In this document: piece by piece, positions 33,701 through 42,202 of the stretch
Numbering within the stretch: position 1 is the first letter of the stretch
How the letters are laid out: each line of letters opens with the position of its first letter
The notes under the pieces: model-generated
Told to the model about the DNA's origin: nothing
Databases searched by the model: none
What the model saw: the letters and a program-made list of their open reading frames with translations, nothing else
Position numbers and translations under genes: made by a program
NCBI GenBank assembly: GCA_017642445.1
Contig: JAGCPA010000042.1
Coordinates: forward strand, 1 to 57,629
DNA from: Spirochaetia bacterium
Lineage (GTDB): Bacteria; Spirochaetota; Spirochaetia; CADAEX01
Length of the DNA stretch: 57,629 nt
Direction of reading: 5' to 3'

Positions 33701-36527
33701 GGAGATGGCAGAGTTTTCTGTTAAGAAAATGGCTGCAGACCTGAACTTGACTTATAAAGAGCTTTCTGATGACTCTGCCTCCTGGGATGCTATGACTGAA
33801 AATCTTCTTGCTTTGGCAGAGGATAAGTGGACCATGATGCTTGAGAATATCAAGACAGAGATGAAGAGCAGGCTTCAGTTTGAGACTATAAAGAGCGTAT
33901 CATCAGAAGATGAATTCATAGAGGATGTCATTCAGCATAGTACTTATCTGGTGGCTCTCCAGATGTCGACTGCTGTGGATGATCTTGAGAATCAGCTGCT
34001 GTCTCATATAGAGAAAGCTAACCAGACTGCTGACAGAAGAATAACAGACCTTCTGGAGGGGAAGGGGTATGTAAGGCATGGTTCAAATTTCAAGCGCAGG
34101 GTTATAGTCGGAGAGACTCTACTGGGAGGTATTGAGCATGAGAATCAGAGTATAGAGGGGTACCGGTGGTTCTGTGCACCTGTCTTCAACCTGGGTGTGG
34201 ATCTCTCTCCTTCTTATATAGAGGGGCTGAGTCTTGTACATCTTGCGGCTTTGGTTGAACAGGCCGAGACAGCAATAGACCGGTATACAAAAGTGGTGTT
34301 CGGCCAGAGCGGCAGCATTGAGGCAGCCTCTTGGAACGGCTTTGATCAGGATATGCTTGCTTATATGCAGCAGGCAGAATCTGGTTTCCGCAGCTCTGCC
34401 CAGTATTCAGATTATTCTGGTGTAAAAGGCCTTTTTGCAATGCACATCGGTTATGTTCCTGTCATGTCCAGCTCAGATCCGGAGAAGGTTCTGAAAAAAG
34501 GATACGGAGAATATGGCAGGATATTTGAGCTTTTCTATAAGAACGAAGGGAAGCTGGGGCGGGGGCTGGCTGCCATTGATGTTCCTTTCTATATGCAGAA
34601 GCTTTGGGATGAGGACAAGGATAATGACGGCAGGACCGACACCATCCTTTTTTCTCTTCCAAGCATAAGGGAAGGGGGCCAGATTGTATGCAATATATTC
34701 AGCTCTATCAATCCTGGTCTGGGGCTTATGGTGACAGCTTTTGACAGCACCACATTCGCAGGGCTTGATATGGTGTTTGCAGGGAAAAGTTTTGAAGATG
34801 CAGTCAAGGATGTGAATAAAAGGATGGCCCAGGCAGCCTCCAGCTGGGGAACCAGTTCCCTGGCCCAGGCGGCACAGCCGGCACAGTCTGCCGCAACAGG
34901 AACCAGGCTTCTTCAGGCTGCCGCAGTATCGGTGGGCAAAGGGTATGCCGACCAGGCCGTTGCTTCTGCTGTGGAGGGAGAACCCTTTGATAAAGCTATG
35001 AAACCTGATGCCAAGAGAACCCTCGGCAACCTGGTGCGCAACTGGATAAGCAGCAGGCTCTCCGGATTTCTGGGAGAAGACAGGATTGCGGCAGAGCAGG
35101 TTGCAAGCTTTGCCGGTACCCTTGCCGATGCTGGTTATGACCTTGCCACCACAGGAAGGGCTAAATTCAATGTGCTCAAGATCAATGACCATATTGGAAT
35201 CCTGGAGATGAATATAGGAGGCGAAGGGCCAATCTTTGAAATAGGAACTGGTGGCTATGACATAAGTAAAAATACTGTGGAATCTGCCATTGCATCAGCC
35301 TATGTCTTAAAGGAGGACAACAGGATCCGTCACAGCTCCGATTTCTCCAAAGACAACAAGATAACAATGCGGGCCCTTTTCTCCGAGGGAAAAATCCAGA
35401 GTCAGGTGGAGCATCTCTATAACCTGCTTCTGAACGATGAAGCGGCAGTAGAGTATGGAGATCTCAAGGGTGCTCTGGCCTATACTTCTGAAGATGAATG
35501 GGGTGTAAGAAACATCATACTCAATCTGATTCCATCCAGCTCGATATCAGATCAGCTTAAGGCCGCTGTCATACTGGCCCATGAGGCATTCCGCAACGGA
35601 AAAGATGACGGCTTATTCCAGATTCTTGAGACAGCAGATGCAGTTCTGGGGCATGCAAAGATGGCCTATGACATTATCAATTCCGGCTTCAATTATCCCG
35701 ATATCACACTTATCAAAAACGAAGTGGAATCCTTGGTCGGAGGTAACATGGCCGATCTTTTTGTGAATGCCCTGGTCAACTATACCTCAAGCGGCGACTA
35801 CTGGCGGCTGATCGGGGATGGCAAGGCTGTGTGGGATGGCCACATGAACCTGTATCAGGAGAATGGTAATCTTCTTTACAACTATCAGCTGTTAAAGACA
35901 GCTTTGGAGTCTGGTGTTGAGAGTATAGCGGGAGTTCCACAGGAAAGGCTTTCCGATATTGTGTGGAAGAACTCTCTTCTGGAGGCGGCTGGGACAAAGG
36001 TTGATGGTACCTATGCATCAAAAACGGCAGAGGCTCTTCTCTCCGACGGTTACATGAGTTACAGCGAAGCAGTCGATTCTCTTTCTGGTGCAGCAGGCAG
36101 GATATTTGCAGTTCCAGATTTGTTCCAGCATTACAGCGCGCGGATTATAGCCAATGATACAGCTATGCTCGAAAAATATTTCTCCGATCCCGATATGCTT
36201 AAAAAATGGAGCGACAGAAACCAGCCGGTTCAGTATCTGAATGGAGTCAAGGCAACTCTGCTTCCCGACAGCAAGTCGGTTTTCCATATAGCTCCAAAGG
36301 ACAGAGCCACCTACAAGTGGGTGCTTGATGATGGCAGAGAGCTTGTGATAGGGGAAAGAAAAGATGGGACAAAGTATGTGCAGACCGACGACCGTTATCT
36401 TGGAACATACAATATGGCAAACCCAGACAGCCCGTTGGAGCACGCGGTCAAGGATGTCTTCCCTTATATCATTCTAGGCAACACACCCGATGACAGCTCT
36501 ATTGCGAATTTCCTCTTTTCTTTGTAA
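30738..36527 (+). CDS. Giant secreted coiled-coil protein, 1929 aa
   Basis: Signal peptide MKKSVFAVLMFACCACLAAG. Residues about 100-560 are predicted to be long coiled coils (for example QASVNTCNSSIANLDNKIRRNNEEI and AEAEKAMADADAAYKNSVASLKELA). A second helical block runs to about 1130. At about 1291-1302 DEDKDNDGRTDT looks like an EF-hand or dockerin-type calcium loop. An alanine-rich stretch (about 1370-1410) precedes a globular C-terminal part. It may belong to the very long spirochaete protein family known from Leptospira (TIGR04388 type); I cannot confirm this. The gene lies behind tRNA-Pro with a GGAGG site and is 20 bp upstream of pyrK. The function is unknown; a structural periplasmic or surface role is plausible. 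Confidence 0.85.
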   Translation: MKKSVFAVLMFACCACLAAGQSDELFRRALSERNENRWYEISDRFGKKGAEDWDRVYSTWLWQQIESRIVSPDIQRFSDQLSEQAARMTHTAGAQDNFADTLADWRNYGQVSMQNLYHEWEMAAGAVYDQMASLLPDDARNQVSEFFEDYKSRVHKELETLFLAGERRFLSSHLRADDADSNDEKTGKKKIEDMFEEIASASDTSLQSLQERWDTTFDPGISQWNTYTSQTLGSKVDWSNLTYTQNLEGKDALENAMAELAESRNSWFAELQAALQAGKTALDGRAATFFNGMEDTLDQTRAAFDQNAQLLQTRMDAVFAQFSTVKGIKDQATSNRQSCLAEKSNIESYKAELQASVNTCNSSIANLDNKIRRNNEEIADYNRAKLFVGSIYSDENGHLNQATLEYYNSMIASLQAEIQSWEAEKARIVSQRNTLNALISQQNDKITAYTQQAAFWVDAISRCNTREAEIRQSMASIEGEIRSAGWPADADIQLYELKAEMESLAQNAEIARKVYEFALDISSGKVVREEVFDAYAEAEKAMADADAAYKNSVASLKELAAELDDKSGVDQTAYLALADEYNRKAEESRELYEQYASAVMNFKVQDRKREYIMSPGSTPEDALKSLNEAQKALAEASEKYDAAVLMAQQNASGQEKSESTEIVQSVLYLNRVGEAVQADTEDLYAKAALADRNADLRLSDRLFNDGSDIALEFVQKMNNSLLREFSLAYYWRSLHNSGFKTIDVAIYSDQNFQKLKSYGYAFSHPEDYSTSQAQAAYNEIARSPEKLRLYTYFEESINNGSAQFNISFIGKDVSDVAHDYLWDVSVEKEKNYEENHAVYNFFTRKSKKMRSMRKAMADIDGNLERSEIMETVSYIKGELEAKNRYETLAGEVLDEDKSYSFDEFMAKCRECSGLVLADDAALENYFNRLDSDERKGFLSLLSNLSSLIMSEDVYITLGQLNGLDDYGSSSNRLMIMNLTGVELMNKYQEMAEFSVKKMAADLNLTYKELSDDSASWDAMTENLLALAEDKWTMMLENIKTEMKSRLQFETIKSVSSEDEFIEDVIQHSTYLVALQMSTAVDDLENQLLSHIEKANQTADRRITDLLEGKGYVRHGSNFKRRVIVGETLLGGIEHENQSIEGYRWFCAPVFNLGVDLSPSYIEGLSLVHLAALVEQAETAIDRYTKVVFGQSGSIEAASWNGFDQDMLAYMQQAESGFRSSAQYSDYSGVKGLFAMHIGYVPVMSSSDPEKVLKKGYGEYGRIFELFYKNEGKLGRGLAAIDVPFYMQKLWDEDKDNDGRTDTILFSLPSIREGGQIVCNIFSSINPGLGLMVTAFDSTTFAGLDMVFAGKSFEDAVKDVNKRMAQAASSWGTSSLAQAAQPAQSAATGTRLLQAAAVSVGKGYADQAVASAVEGEPFDKAMKPDAKRTLGNLVRNWISSRLSGFLGEDRIAAEQVASFAGTLADAGYDLATTGRAKFNVLKINDHIGILEMNIGGEGPIFEIGTGGYDISKNTVESAIASAYVLKEDNRIRHSSDFSKDNKITMRALFSEGKIQSQVEHLYNLLLNDEAAVEYGDLKGALAYTSEDEWGVRNIILNLIPSSSISDQLKAAVILAHEAFRNGKDDGLFQILETADAVLGHAKMAYDIINSGFNYPDITLIKNEVESLVGGNMADLFVNALVNYTSSGDYWRLIGDGKAVWDGHMNLYQENGNLLYNYQLLKTALESGVESIAGVPQERLSDIVWKNSLLEAAGTKVDGTYASKTAEALLSDGYMSYSEAVDSLSGAAGRIFAVPDLFQHYSARIIANDTAMLEKYFSDPDMLKKWSDRNQPVQYLNGVKATLLPDSKSVFHIAPKDRATYKWVLDDGRELVIGERKDGTKYVQTDDRYLGTYNMANPDSPLEHAVKDVFPYIILGNTPDDSSIANFLFSL

Positions 36528-36547
36528 GATTGAACAGAAGGTGACCT

Positions 36548-37303
36548 ATGAAGATACAAGAGAAAGGCGTTGTAATCTCTAATCAAGAAATGGCTTGCAA
36601 TCTCCATTTTATGGAAATCCAGGTGCCAAAGATCTCAGCTCAGATCAAGCCTGGCAACTTTGTGAGCCTTCTTCCCCCGGCTTCTTCCGGTACCTTCCTC
36701 CGCCGTCCTTTCTCTGTTGCAGGGGTGCATGATAGAGCTCTGCAGCTTGTGATCCGTGATATCGGCAAGGCGACCCATGCCATCACTTCGCTGAGAGAGA
36801 ATGAAACAATCGAGGTGCTGGGACCGCTGGGCAACAGCTATCCGACCTTTGAGCCTGATAAAAAGCTCTGGCTTCTGGGCGGCGGCACCGGAATCGCCTC
36901 ATTATTTTTCATAGGAAGTGTGCATGGTAACCCGGGAGACAAAATCCTGTGGGGTGGAAAGTGTTCCTGTGAGCTGCCAGAACCTGCTGCGCTTCCAACT
37001 GGCTGCACTCTGGCCACCAACGACGGCTCCAAGGGCGAGTGCGGAAATGTGGTGGAGGTGGCCCGGCGCTGGCTTGTCTCTGACAGACCCGAATACATCG
37101 CAGCCTGCGGCCCCAAGGGACTTCTGAAGGGGGTGCAACAGCTTGCATCTGAATACAATATTCCGGCATGGATATCCTGCGAGGAGTTCATGGCATGCGG
37201 CGTGGGAGCCTGCGCCGGGTGCGCAATCCCGCTGGCTGCCGGAGGGTACGCCCGGGTATGTGCTGACGGTCCCGTGTTCAAGGCAGAGGAGGTTGTGTTA
37301 TGA
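36548..37303 (+). CDS. pyrK: Dihydroorotate dehydrogenase electron-transfer subunit
   Basis: FAD and [2Fe-2S] protein that passes electrons from PyrD to NAD in class 1B dihydroorotate dehydrogenase. FAD binding is seen at LRRPFSVAGV (about 52-61) and the NAD site at LLGGGTGIASLFFIG (about 108-122). The iron-sulfur cysteines are in CEEFMACGVGACAGCAIP and a final Cys in YARVCADGP. It overlaps pyrD by ATGA. It starts 20 bp after the giant gene, so it may share that transcript or have its own promoter inside it. Confidence 0.94.
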   Translation: MKIQEKGVVISNQEMACNLHFMEIQVPKISAQIKPGNFVSLLPPASSGTFLRRPFSVAGVHDRALQLVIRDIGKATHAITSLRENETIEVLGPLGNSYPTFEPDKKLWLLGGGTGIASLFFIGSVHGNPGDKILWGGKCSCELPEPAALPTGCTLATNDGSKGECGNVVEVARRWLVSDRPEYIAACGPKGLLKGVQQLASEYNIPAWISCEEFMACGVGACAGCAIPLAAGGYARVCADGPVFKAEEVVL

Positions 37304-38217
37304 ACCTTTCCACAAAGGTAGGCAGCTTTGAGCTTTCAAATCCTTTTATCGCAGCCAGCGGAACATATGGCTACGGCACCGAGTACAGCGACCTTTCTCC
37401 TGCGAAGGAGTGGGGTGCGGTGATACTGAAGTCTGTATCCAAGAACCCCCGGCCAGGCAATGTGCCGCCTCGGTGCTGCGAGACAGACAGCGGCATGATC
37501 AACTCCATCGGCCTTGCCAATGTGGGCCTTGATAAATTCGTGGCCGAGAAGCTTCCATCCTTTGCAGCAGCAAATCCAGATGCACTATGCATAGCAAGCC
37601 TGGCAGGGGAGACCTTAGATGAGTTCCTCTACCTGGCAGAAAAACTTTCCGGCATCGGCACCATAAAAGCTTTTGAGCTTAATATCTCCTGCCCCAATGT
37701 GGCCAAAGGGGGAATGCACTTCGGCGCAGATTGCAATGCATCCCGCCAGCTGGTGGAGGAGATGAAGAAGATAAGCAGCGTGCCGGTTTGGGTAAAGGTG
37801 ACACCTTCCACCACCGATCCAGTTGGCGTGGCCAAAGTATGCGCCGAAGCCGGCGCTGATGCAGTGGTGGCTACCAACACTATCCCAGCTATGAAGATCG
37901 ATATCACAAGGTGCCGCCCTGTGCTGGGCAACACCTTCGGCGGCCTGTCTGGCCCTGCCATTTTCCCCGCATCGCTCCGTATAGCATACATGATCCACCG
38001 GGCCCTCCCGGAGCTGTCTCTTGTGGGGTGCGGCGGCGTGGACTGCGGTGAAAAGGCAATCCAGTACATCCTTGCAGGATGCAGTGCCGTCGAGATCGGC
38101 ACCGCCACATTCCGCCGGCCCGAAACACTGGTAGAGGTAAAGCAGTTCCTTTCCGACTATATGGAGAGAATGTGCTTCAAAACAATAGAAGATTTCAGAG
38201 GACTGGCTGCCCGTTAA
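37300..38217 (+). CDS. pyrD: Dihydroorotate dehydrogenase, catalytic subunit (class 1B)
   Basis: Oxidises dihydroorotate to orotate in pyrimidine synthesis with FMN. NPFIAASGTYGYGTEYSDL is at the N-terminus and LNISCPNVAKGG at about 126. VWVKVTPSTTDPVGVAKVCAEAGADAVVATNT follows, with GGLSGPAIFPASLRI and LVGCGGVDCGEKAIQYILAGCSAVEIGTA near the C-terminus. Length 305 aa is normal. Translational coupling with pyrK supports class 1B and NAD use. Confidence 0.95.
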   Translation: MNLSTKVGSFELSNPFIAASGTYGYGTEYSDLSPAKEWGAVILKSVSKNPRPGNVPPRCCETDSGMINSIGLANVGLDKFVAEKLPSFAAANPDALCIASLAGETLDEFLYLAEKLSGIGTIKAFELNISCPNVAKGGMHFGADCNASRQLVEEMKKISSVPVWVKVTPSTTDPVGVAKVCAEAGADAVVATNTIPAMKIDITRCRPVLGNTFGGLSGPAIFPASLRIAYMIHRALPELSLVGCGGVDCGEKAIQYILAGCSAVEIGTATFRRPETLVEVKQFLSDYMERMCFKTIEDFRGLAAR

Positions 38218-38269
38218 TTTGCTTGCGTGGCAACCCTTTTTACTGTATCATTAAAAAAGGAGGCAATCT

Positions 38270-39001
38270 GTGGATAAGCTTATCACCCTTCTTAAAGAAG
38301 CAAAACACTGCGTAGTTTTCACCGGCGCAGGAGTCTCTACCCTGGCTGGAATCAAGGATTTCAGGGGAAAGGATGGCCTGTACAGGACAGCCGGCGAGGA
38401 TGCGGAGAAAATTTTCGACATCGACTATTTCCATAAGAAGCCGTCCTTCTACTATAAGGCGGCCAAGGATTTCATATACAACCTGGATCAGAAGGAGCCT
38501 GCCATTGTCCACACCGAGCTGGCAAGGCTTGAGAAGATGGGTATTGTCAAGGCGGTGATCACTCAGAACATCGACCTGCTGCATCAGAAGGCCGGTTCCA
38601 AGAAAGTGATCGAGGTACACGGATCCCCCGAGATCCACCGCTGCCTTGCCTGCGGAAAGATATACAAATTTGATGAGATTGTTAAGATTGTACAGGAGGG
38701 CAAAGTGCCTCAGTGCAGCTGTGGCGGCATCATCAAACCGGATATCACATTCTTCGGCGAATCTCTCCCTGCGCTGGCAGTGGAGGAGGCTATATCAGAG
38801 GCTTCCAAGGCCGACCTTATGCTGATCCTGGGCTCCACTTTGATTGTGTACCCTGCCGCATCATTCCCGCTCTACACTGCACGGAACGGCGGAAAGCTGG
38901 TCATTGTGAACAATATGGAGACTCCGCTGGATTATATGGCTGCGGCCAAGTATGACGACCTTGAGAAGGTCTTCACCTATATCTCCGAGCATCTGAAGTG
39001 A
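38270..39001 (+). CDS. cobB: NAD-dependent protein deacylase (sirtuin CobB)
   Basis: Removes acyl groups from lysines, consuming NAD. The NAD motif is VVFTGAGVSTLAGIKDFRG (residues about 14-32), TQNIDLLHQKAG is at about 101-112, and the catalytic His is in EVHGSP. The zinc Cys pairs are CLACG and CSCG, and GSTLIVYPAA is near the end. It uses a GTG start behind AAAAAGGAGG. The next gene, a SIR2-like protein, starts one base after its stop, so the two are tightly coupled. Confidence 0.95.
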   Translation: MDKLITLLKEAKHCVVFTGAGVSTLAGIKDFRGKDGLYRTAGEDAEKIFDIDYFHKKPSFYYKAAKDFIYNLDQKEPAIVHTELARLEKMGIVKAVITQNIDLLHQKAGSKKVIEVHGSPEIHRCLACGKIYKFDEIVKIVQEGKVPQCSCGGIIKPDITFFGESLPALAVEEAISEASKADLMLILGSTLIVYPAASFPLYTARNGGKLVIVNNMETPLDYMAAAKYDDLEKVFTYISEHLK

Positions 39002-39002
39002 T

Positions 39003-39959
39003 ATGGATACATATAAGCGCATCTATGTATTAGGCTCCGGCTTCTCAAAATCTATCTCGAAGAATATGCCTGCAATGAGCGGTCTTTCACAGGAGCTCAG
39101 AAAGGCAGACGATGATAAATATCCTGAGCTTATGGAGTTCATGAGAAACCTGAACGCAAAAACCAATGGCAGCCGGGAGCTTACCTCTCTTGAGGCTGTG
39201 TGCTCTCTGATTCTTGGACGGGATATTTTTTACAACAGTTCAGTTTATCTCCATTATCAGATTCTGCAGGATCAGCTTGTCCACTGGCTGTATGAAAAGA
39301 TAGACAACGCCGCCAAGACAGTGGATCCGGAGAAGGAGGAGGGACTTAAGAAGTTCATCCTCCGATGCGTAAAACCTGAGGATGGGAAAAAGTCACTGGT
39401 CATAACATTCAACTACGACCTTCTGATTGAGCGGCTCTTTGCCAGCGTTAAAGACTTTCCATGCAGGCTGGATTATATAGTCAGACTCAACAGCTATTTT
39501 GACGAGAAGAAAACATCGGTAAACAAGCATATTTTCCCGTATCTGAAACTTCATGGCTCCTTCAACTGGTTCCGCTCACCTGGCAGCATTATCTGCGACA
39601 CCAACAATGTGTATCTTCTGGAGGAGGATGGATACAGCCGCAACCTGGTGCATCATAATGATATTCCTGTGTTTGTCCCTATGACATTCTCAAAGCAGAG
39701 CTATCTTGGTGGAAGCTTCTTCAATGTTCTGTGGAATATTGCCCAGAGATATCTGGAACTGGCCGAAGAGATCAATTTCATCGGGTACGGATTCCCCCTT
39801 ACAGATCTTATCAATCTGGCTTTCTTCCTGAACTACAAGGATAAGATAAAGCATGTGGTGATAATGGGAGAGGAAGAACGCAAGAAAGCCCGCCTTGAGG
39901 CCCTTTTCGGCAAAGAGCGGATTGTCGATTGCGATGCGATTGAATATATCTCCTGCTGA
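39003..39959 (+). CDS. SIR2-like domain protein coupled to cobB
   Basis: A 318-aa protein of the SIR2-like (SIR2_2) group. YVLGSGFSKSISKNMPAM is at the N-terminus, VITFNYDLLIERLF at about 131-144 (like TQNxD), and YLKLHGSFNWFRS at about 180-192 (HGS in place of sirtuin HGS/HGP). INFIGYGFPLTDLINLAFFLNYKDKIKHVVIMG lies near the end. It lacks the zinc-ribbon cysteines of true sirtuins, so it is unlikely to be a deacylase; NAD hydrolysis or binding is more likely. Codon use is like the core genes, unlike the AT-rich SIR2-like gene at 13.1 kb. Confidence 0.8.
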   Translation: MDTYKRIYVLGSGFSKSISKNMPAMSGLSQELRKADDDKYPELMEFMRNLNAKTNGSRELTSLEAVCSLILGRDIFYNSSVYLHYQILQDQLVHWLYEKIDNAAKTVDPEKEEGLKKFILRCVKPEDGKKSLVITFNYDLLIERLFASVKDFPCRLDYIVRLNSYFDEKKTSVNKHIFPYLKLHGSFNWFRSPGSIICDTNNVYLLEEDGYSRNLVHHNDIPVFVPMTFSKQSYLGGSFFNVLWNIAQRYLELAEEINFIGYGFPLTDLINLAFFLNYKDKIKHVVIMGEEERKKARLEALFGKERIVDCDAIEYISC

Positions 39960-41048
39960 TTACCTTTTGTTAACCTGCCACTGACACTGGTTAACGAAAT
40001 CTCCCATATAGATAGCCAAGTTCTTATTTGATGCCGCATCGAAGTGGATTCCGTCGGTGCCATCGCATGTGGCGTACTTTCCAGCCTCAATAAAAGTGCA
40101 GCCTTTTCTCTCTGCAACTTCTTTAACTGCACCGGCAAGCCGCTGAGACTTGTTCACCTGGCTCTCGAAGAATGAGGCAAACAGATTCTCCTCGTCGCAC
40201 TTGGTGGAGATAGGCACAGCAGATGCAAGGAATACACGCGCATCTGGGTTCGAAGCCCACACGATGTCGGCCATCTCTCCCATCCCCTCTGCAATCCTGT
40301 TTGTAGTGATATCTGGTACTGCCATTATATCGTTGTTCCCCAAGAGGATGATGACACCGTCAAAAATCTCTTTGCTCACAGCCCTCTCAAGAGACTGCTT
40401 TCCGTTGGTAGGGCTCTTCATAGGAAGGTAGTTCAGCACAGTACGGCCGTTCACTCCGTTCTCAGTTATCTCAAAGCACTCTGGTATATACTTTTTAATC
40501 ACGCAGGGCCACCTGGTCTCCTCGTCCAGCCTGCTCCCGTCGCGCCAGTCGTATCCCCATGTGCTGGAGCTGCCGAAGAAGAGTATCTTTTTCTTCTCTT
40601 TGAAAATCTGGAGCCGGCTTTCCCGCATGGAGTCGCCGTCGAATGTAAAGTATCCAGAGAAACAGCTGCCTTCCAGGAGGGCAGGGATCCAGAGCTTATC
40701 ATCCTCCCACATCTGGTCGTAGGGCATCTCTGAGACAGGGCACCAGAAAGGTTCAGCCTCGTCACAAGATTTCAGCTCGCCGAAGAACTCATCTGCGTAG
40801 AAGACATAGCCTTTAAGATCAAGCCCATCGGTAAAGGGAAAATCCAGAACACCTCTCAGCACAGGATTCACTGGGACAATGCCGGTCTCCTCCATGCATT
40901 CCCGTACTGCTGCCTGCACCGGAGTCTCGCCCGGCTCTATATGCCCGCCCGGAGCATTCACCTTGCCAGCCCCATGTCCTTTCTTCTTGTGGATCAGGAG
41001 GATATCATCCCCCGACCTTATATATGTTATGACTGCCCTTTCTTCCAT
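39960..41048 (-). CDS. Nudix hydrolase fused to an SGNH/GDSL esterase domain
   Basis: A 362-aa two-domain protein. Residues about 1-150 are a MutT-type Nudix domain with the Nudix box GGHIEPGETPVQAAVRECMEETGI. From about 155 an SGNH hydrolase follows: block I ILFFGSSSTWGYDWRDGSRLDEETRWP (Ser in place of the GDSL Asp position), block II-like NGVNGRTVLNYLP, block III VIILLGNNDIM, and DGIHFDAAS for the Asp-His pair. The join may let one enzyme clean a nucleotide-linked or acylated metabolite in two steps. I use the ATG at 41048; a TTG at 41072 is possible. Its 3' end abuts the SIR2-like gene. Confidence 0.85.
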   Translation of the reverse strand: MEERAVITYIRSGDDILLIHKKKGHGAGKVNAPGGHIEPGETPVQAAVRECMEETGIVPVNPVLRGVLDFPFTDGLDLKGYVFYADEFFGELKSCDEAEPFWCPVSEMPYDQMWEDDKLWIPALLEGSCFSGYFTFDGDSMRESRLQIFKEKKKILFFGSSSTWGYDWRDGSRLDEETRWPCVIKKYIPECFEITENGVNGRTVLNYLPMKSPTNGKQSLERAVSKEIFDGVIILLGNNDIMAVPDITTNRIAEGMGEMADIVWASNPDARVFLASAVPISTKCDEENLFASFFESQVNKSQRLAGAVKEVAERKGCTFIEAGKYATCDGTDGIHFDAASNKNLAIYMGDFVNQCQWQVNKR

Positions 41049-41084
41049 ATGGACATTATAACCCCTTTTCAATAAAATAAAAAT

Positions 41085-42191
41085 ATGGGACTTAATTGCG
41101 GTATAGTAGGACTCCCCAATGTGGGAAAATCAACAATATTCTCGGCGGTGACCTCGGCTCCGGCAGAGGCTGCCAATTATCCATTCTGCACCATCGAACC
41201 TAATGTTGGAATCGTAAGTGTGCCTGACAAGCGGCTTGACAACCTTTCAGCTCTTTTCAAGCCGAAGAAGACAGTTCCTGCCATCGTGGAGTTTGTCGAT
41301 ATAGCAGGTCTTGTAGGAGGTGCATCCAAAGGTGAAGGACTTGGCAACAAGTTCTTGTCCCACATACGGCAGGTGGGTGTGATTGCCCATGTAGTGCGCT
41401 GTTTTGACGACAAAGATATCATTCATGTCAGCAATAAAGTTGATCCTGCATCAGATATCGAGACTATAAATATAGAGCTGGCACTCTCTGATCTGGAGAC
41501 AGTAGAGAAGCGGAAGGTGAAGACCGAGAAGCTGCTCCACGCAGGAAAGGATGCTGCAAAAGCAGCCCAGGCTGAGCTTGAGGTTCTGAATATGCTGAAC
41601 ACTGCTTTAAGCGATGGCAAACCGGCCCGCTCTATCGAGTTCACCGACGACCAGTTGGCTATAGTAAAAGATCTGCAGCTTATAACTATGAAAAAGCAGC
41701 TCTATGTCTGCAATGTGGATGAAGAATCAGCCAAGGATGGCAACCAGTATTCCAAGATAGTGGAGGAGATTGCCGCCAAGGAGGGCTCTGCCGCAATTGT
41801 TGTATGTGGAAAACTGGAGGCCGAGATTGCGATGCTGGAGACCCAGGAGGAGCGGGCTGAATTCCTGGAGATGGCCGGCCTTGAGGAATCGGGACTGGTA
41901 CGTCTTATTCATGCCGCATACAACCTGCTTGGACTTCGCACTTTCTTTACCGCAGGAGAGGATGAGTGCCGTGCCTGGACATTCCACGACGGCGACAAGG
42001 CACCGCAGGCTGCAGGTGTAATCCACACAGACTTTGAGAAAGGATTCATCAAGGCCGAGGTCTACAGTTACGACGACATCATGGAGCTGAAGACCGAGCA
42101 GCAGATAAAGCTGGCAGGCAAGCTCCGCATCGAAGGAAAGGACTATGTGGTCCAGGACGGCGATGTGATGCACTTCCGTTTCAACGTGTAA
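41085..42191 (+). CDS. ychF: Redox/ribosome-associated GTPase-family ATPase YchF
   Basis: Obg-like P-loop protein of the YchF/OLA1 family that hydrolyses ATP and binds the ribosome. G1 is GLPNVGKST (residues 9-17), TIEPNVG follows, G3 is VDIAGLVGGASKGEGLGNKFL, and the base-recognition site is YVCNVDEE in place of NKxD, in line with ATP preference. The C-terminal TGS domain contains TFFTAGEDECRAWTFHDGDKAPQAAGVIHTDFEKGFIKAEV. At 368 aa it is full length. It is divergent from the Nudix-SGNH gene. Confidence 0.96.
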   Translation: MGLNCGIVGLPNVGKSTIFSAVTSAPAEAANYPFCTIEPNVGIVSVPDKRLDNLSALFKPKKTVPAIVEFVDIAGLVGGASKGEGLGNKFLSHIRQVGVIAHVVRCFDDKDIIHVSNKVDPASDIETINIELALSDLETVEKRKVKTEKLLHAGKDAAKAAQAELEVLNMLNTALSDGKPARSIEFTDDQLAIVKDLQLITMKKQLYVCNVDEESAKDGNQYSKIVEEIAAKEGSAAIVVCGKLEAEIAMLETQEERAEFLEMAGLEESGLVRLIHAAYNLLGLRTFFTAGEDECRAWTFHDGDKAPQAAGVIHTDFEKGFIKAEVYSYDDIMELKTEQQIKLAGKLRIEGKDYVVQDGDVMHFRFNV

Positions 42192-42202
42192 TTTGTAAAG
42201 AT

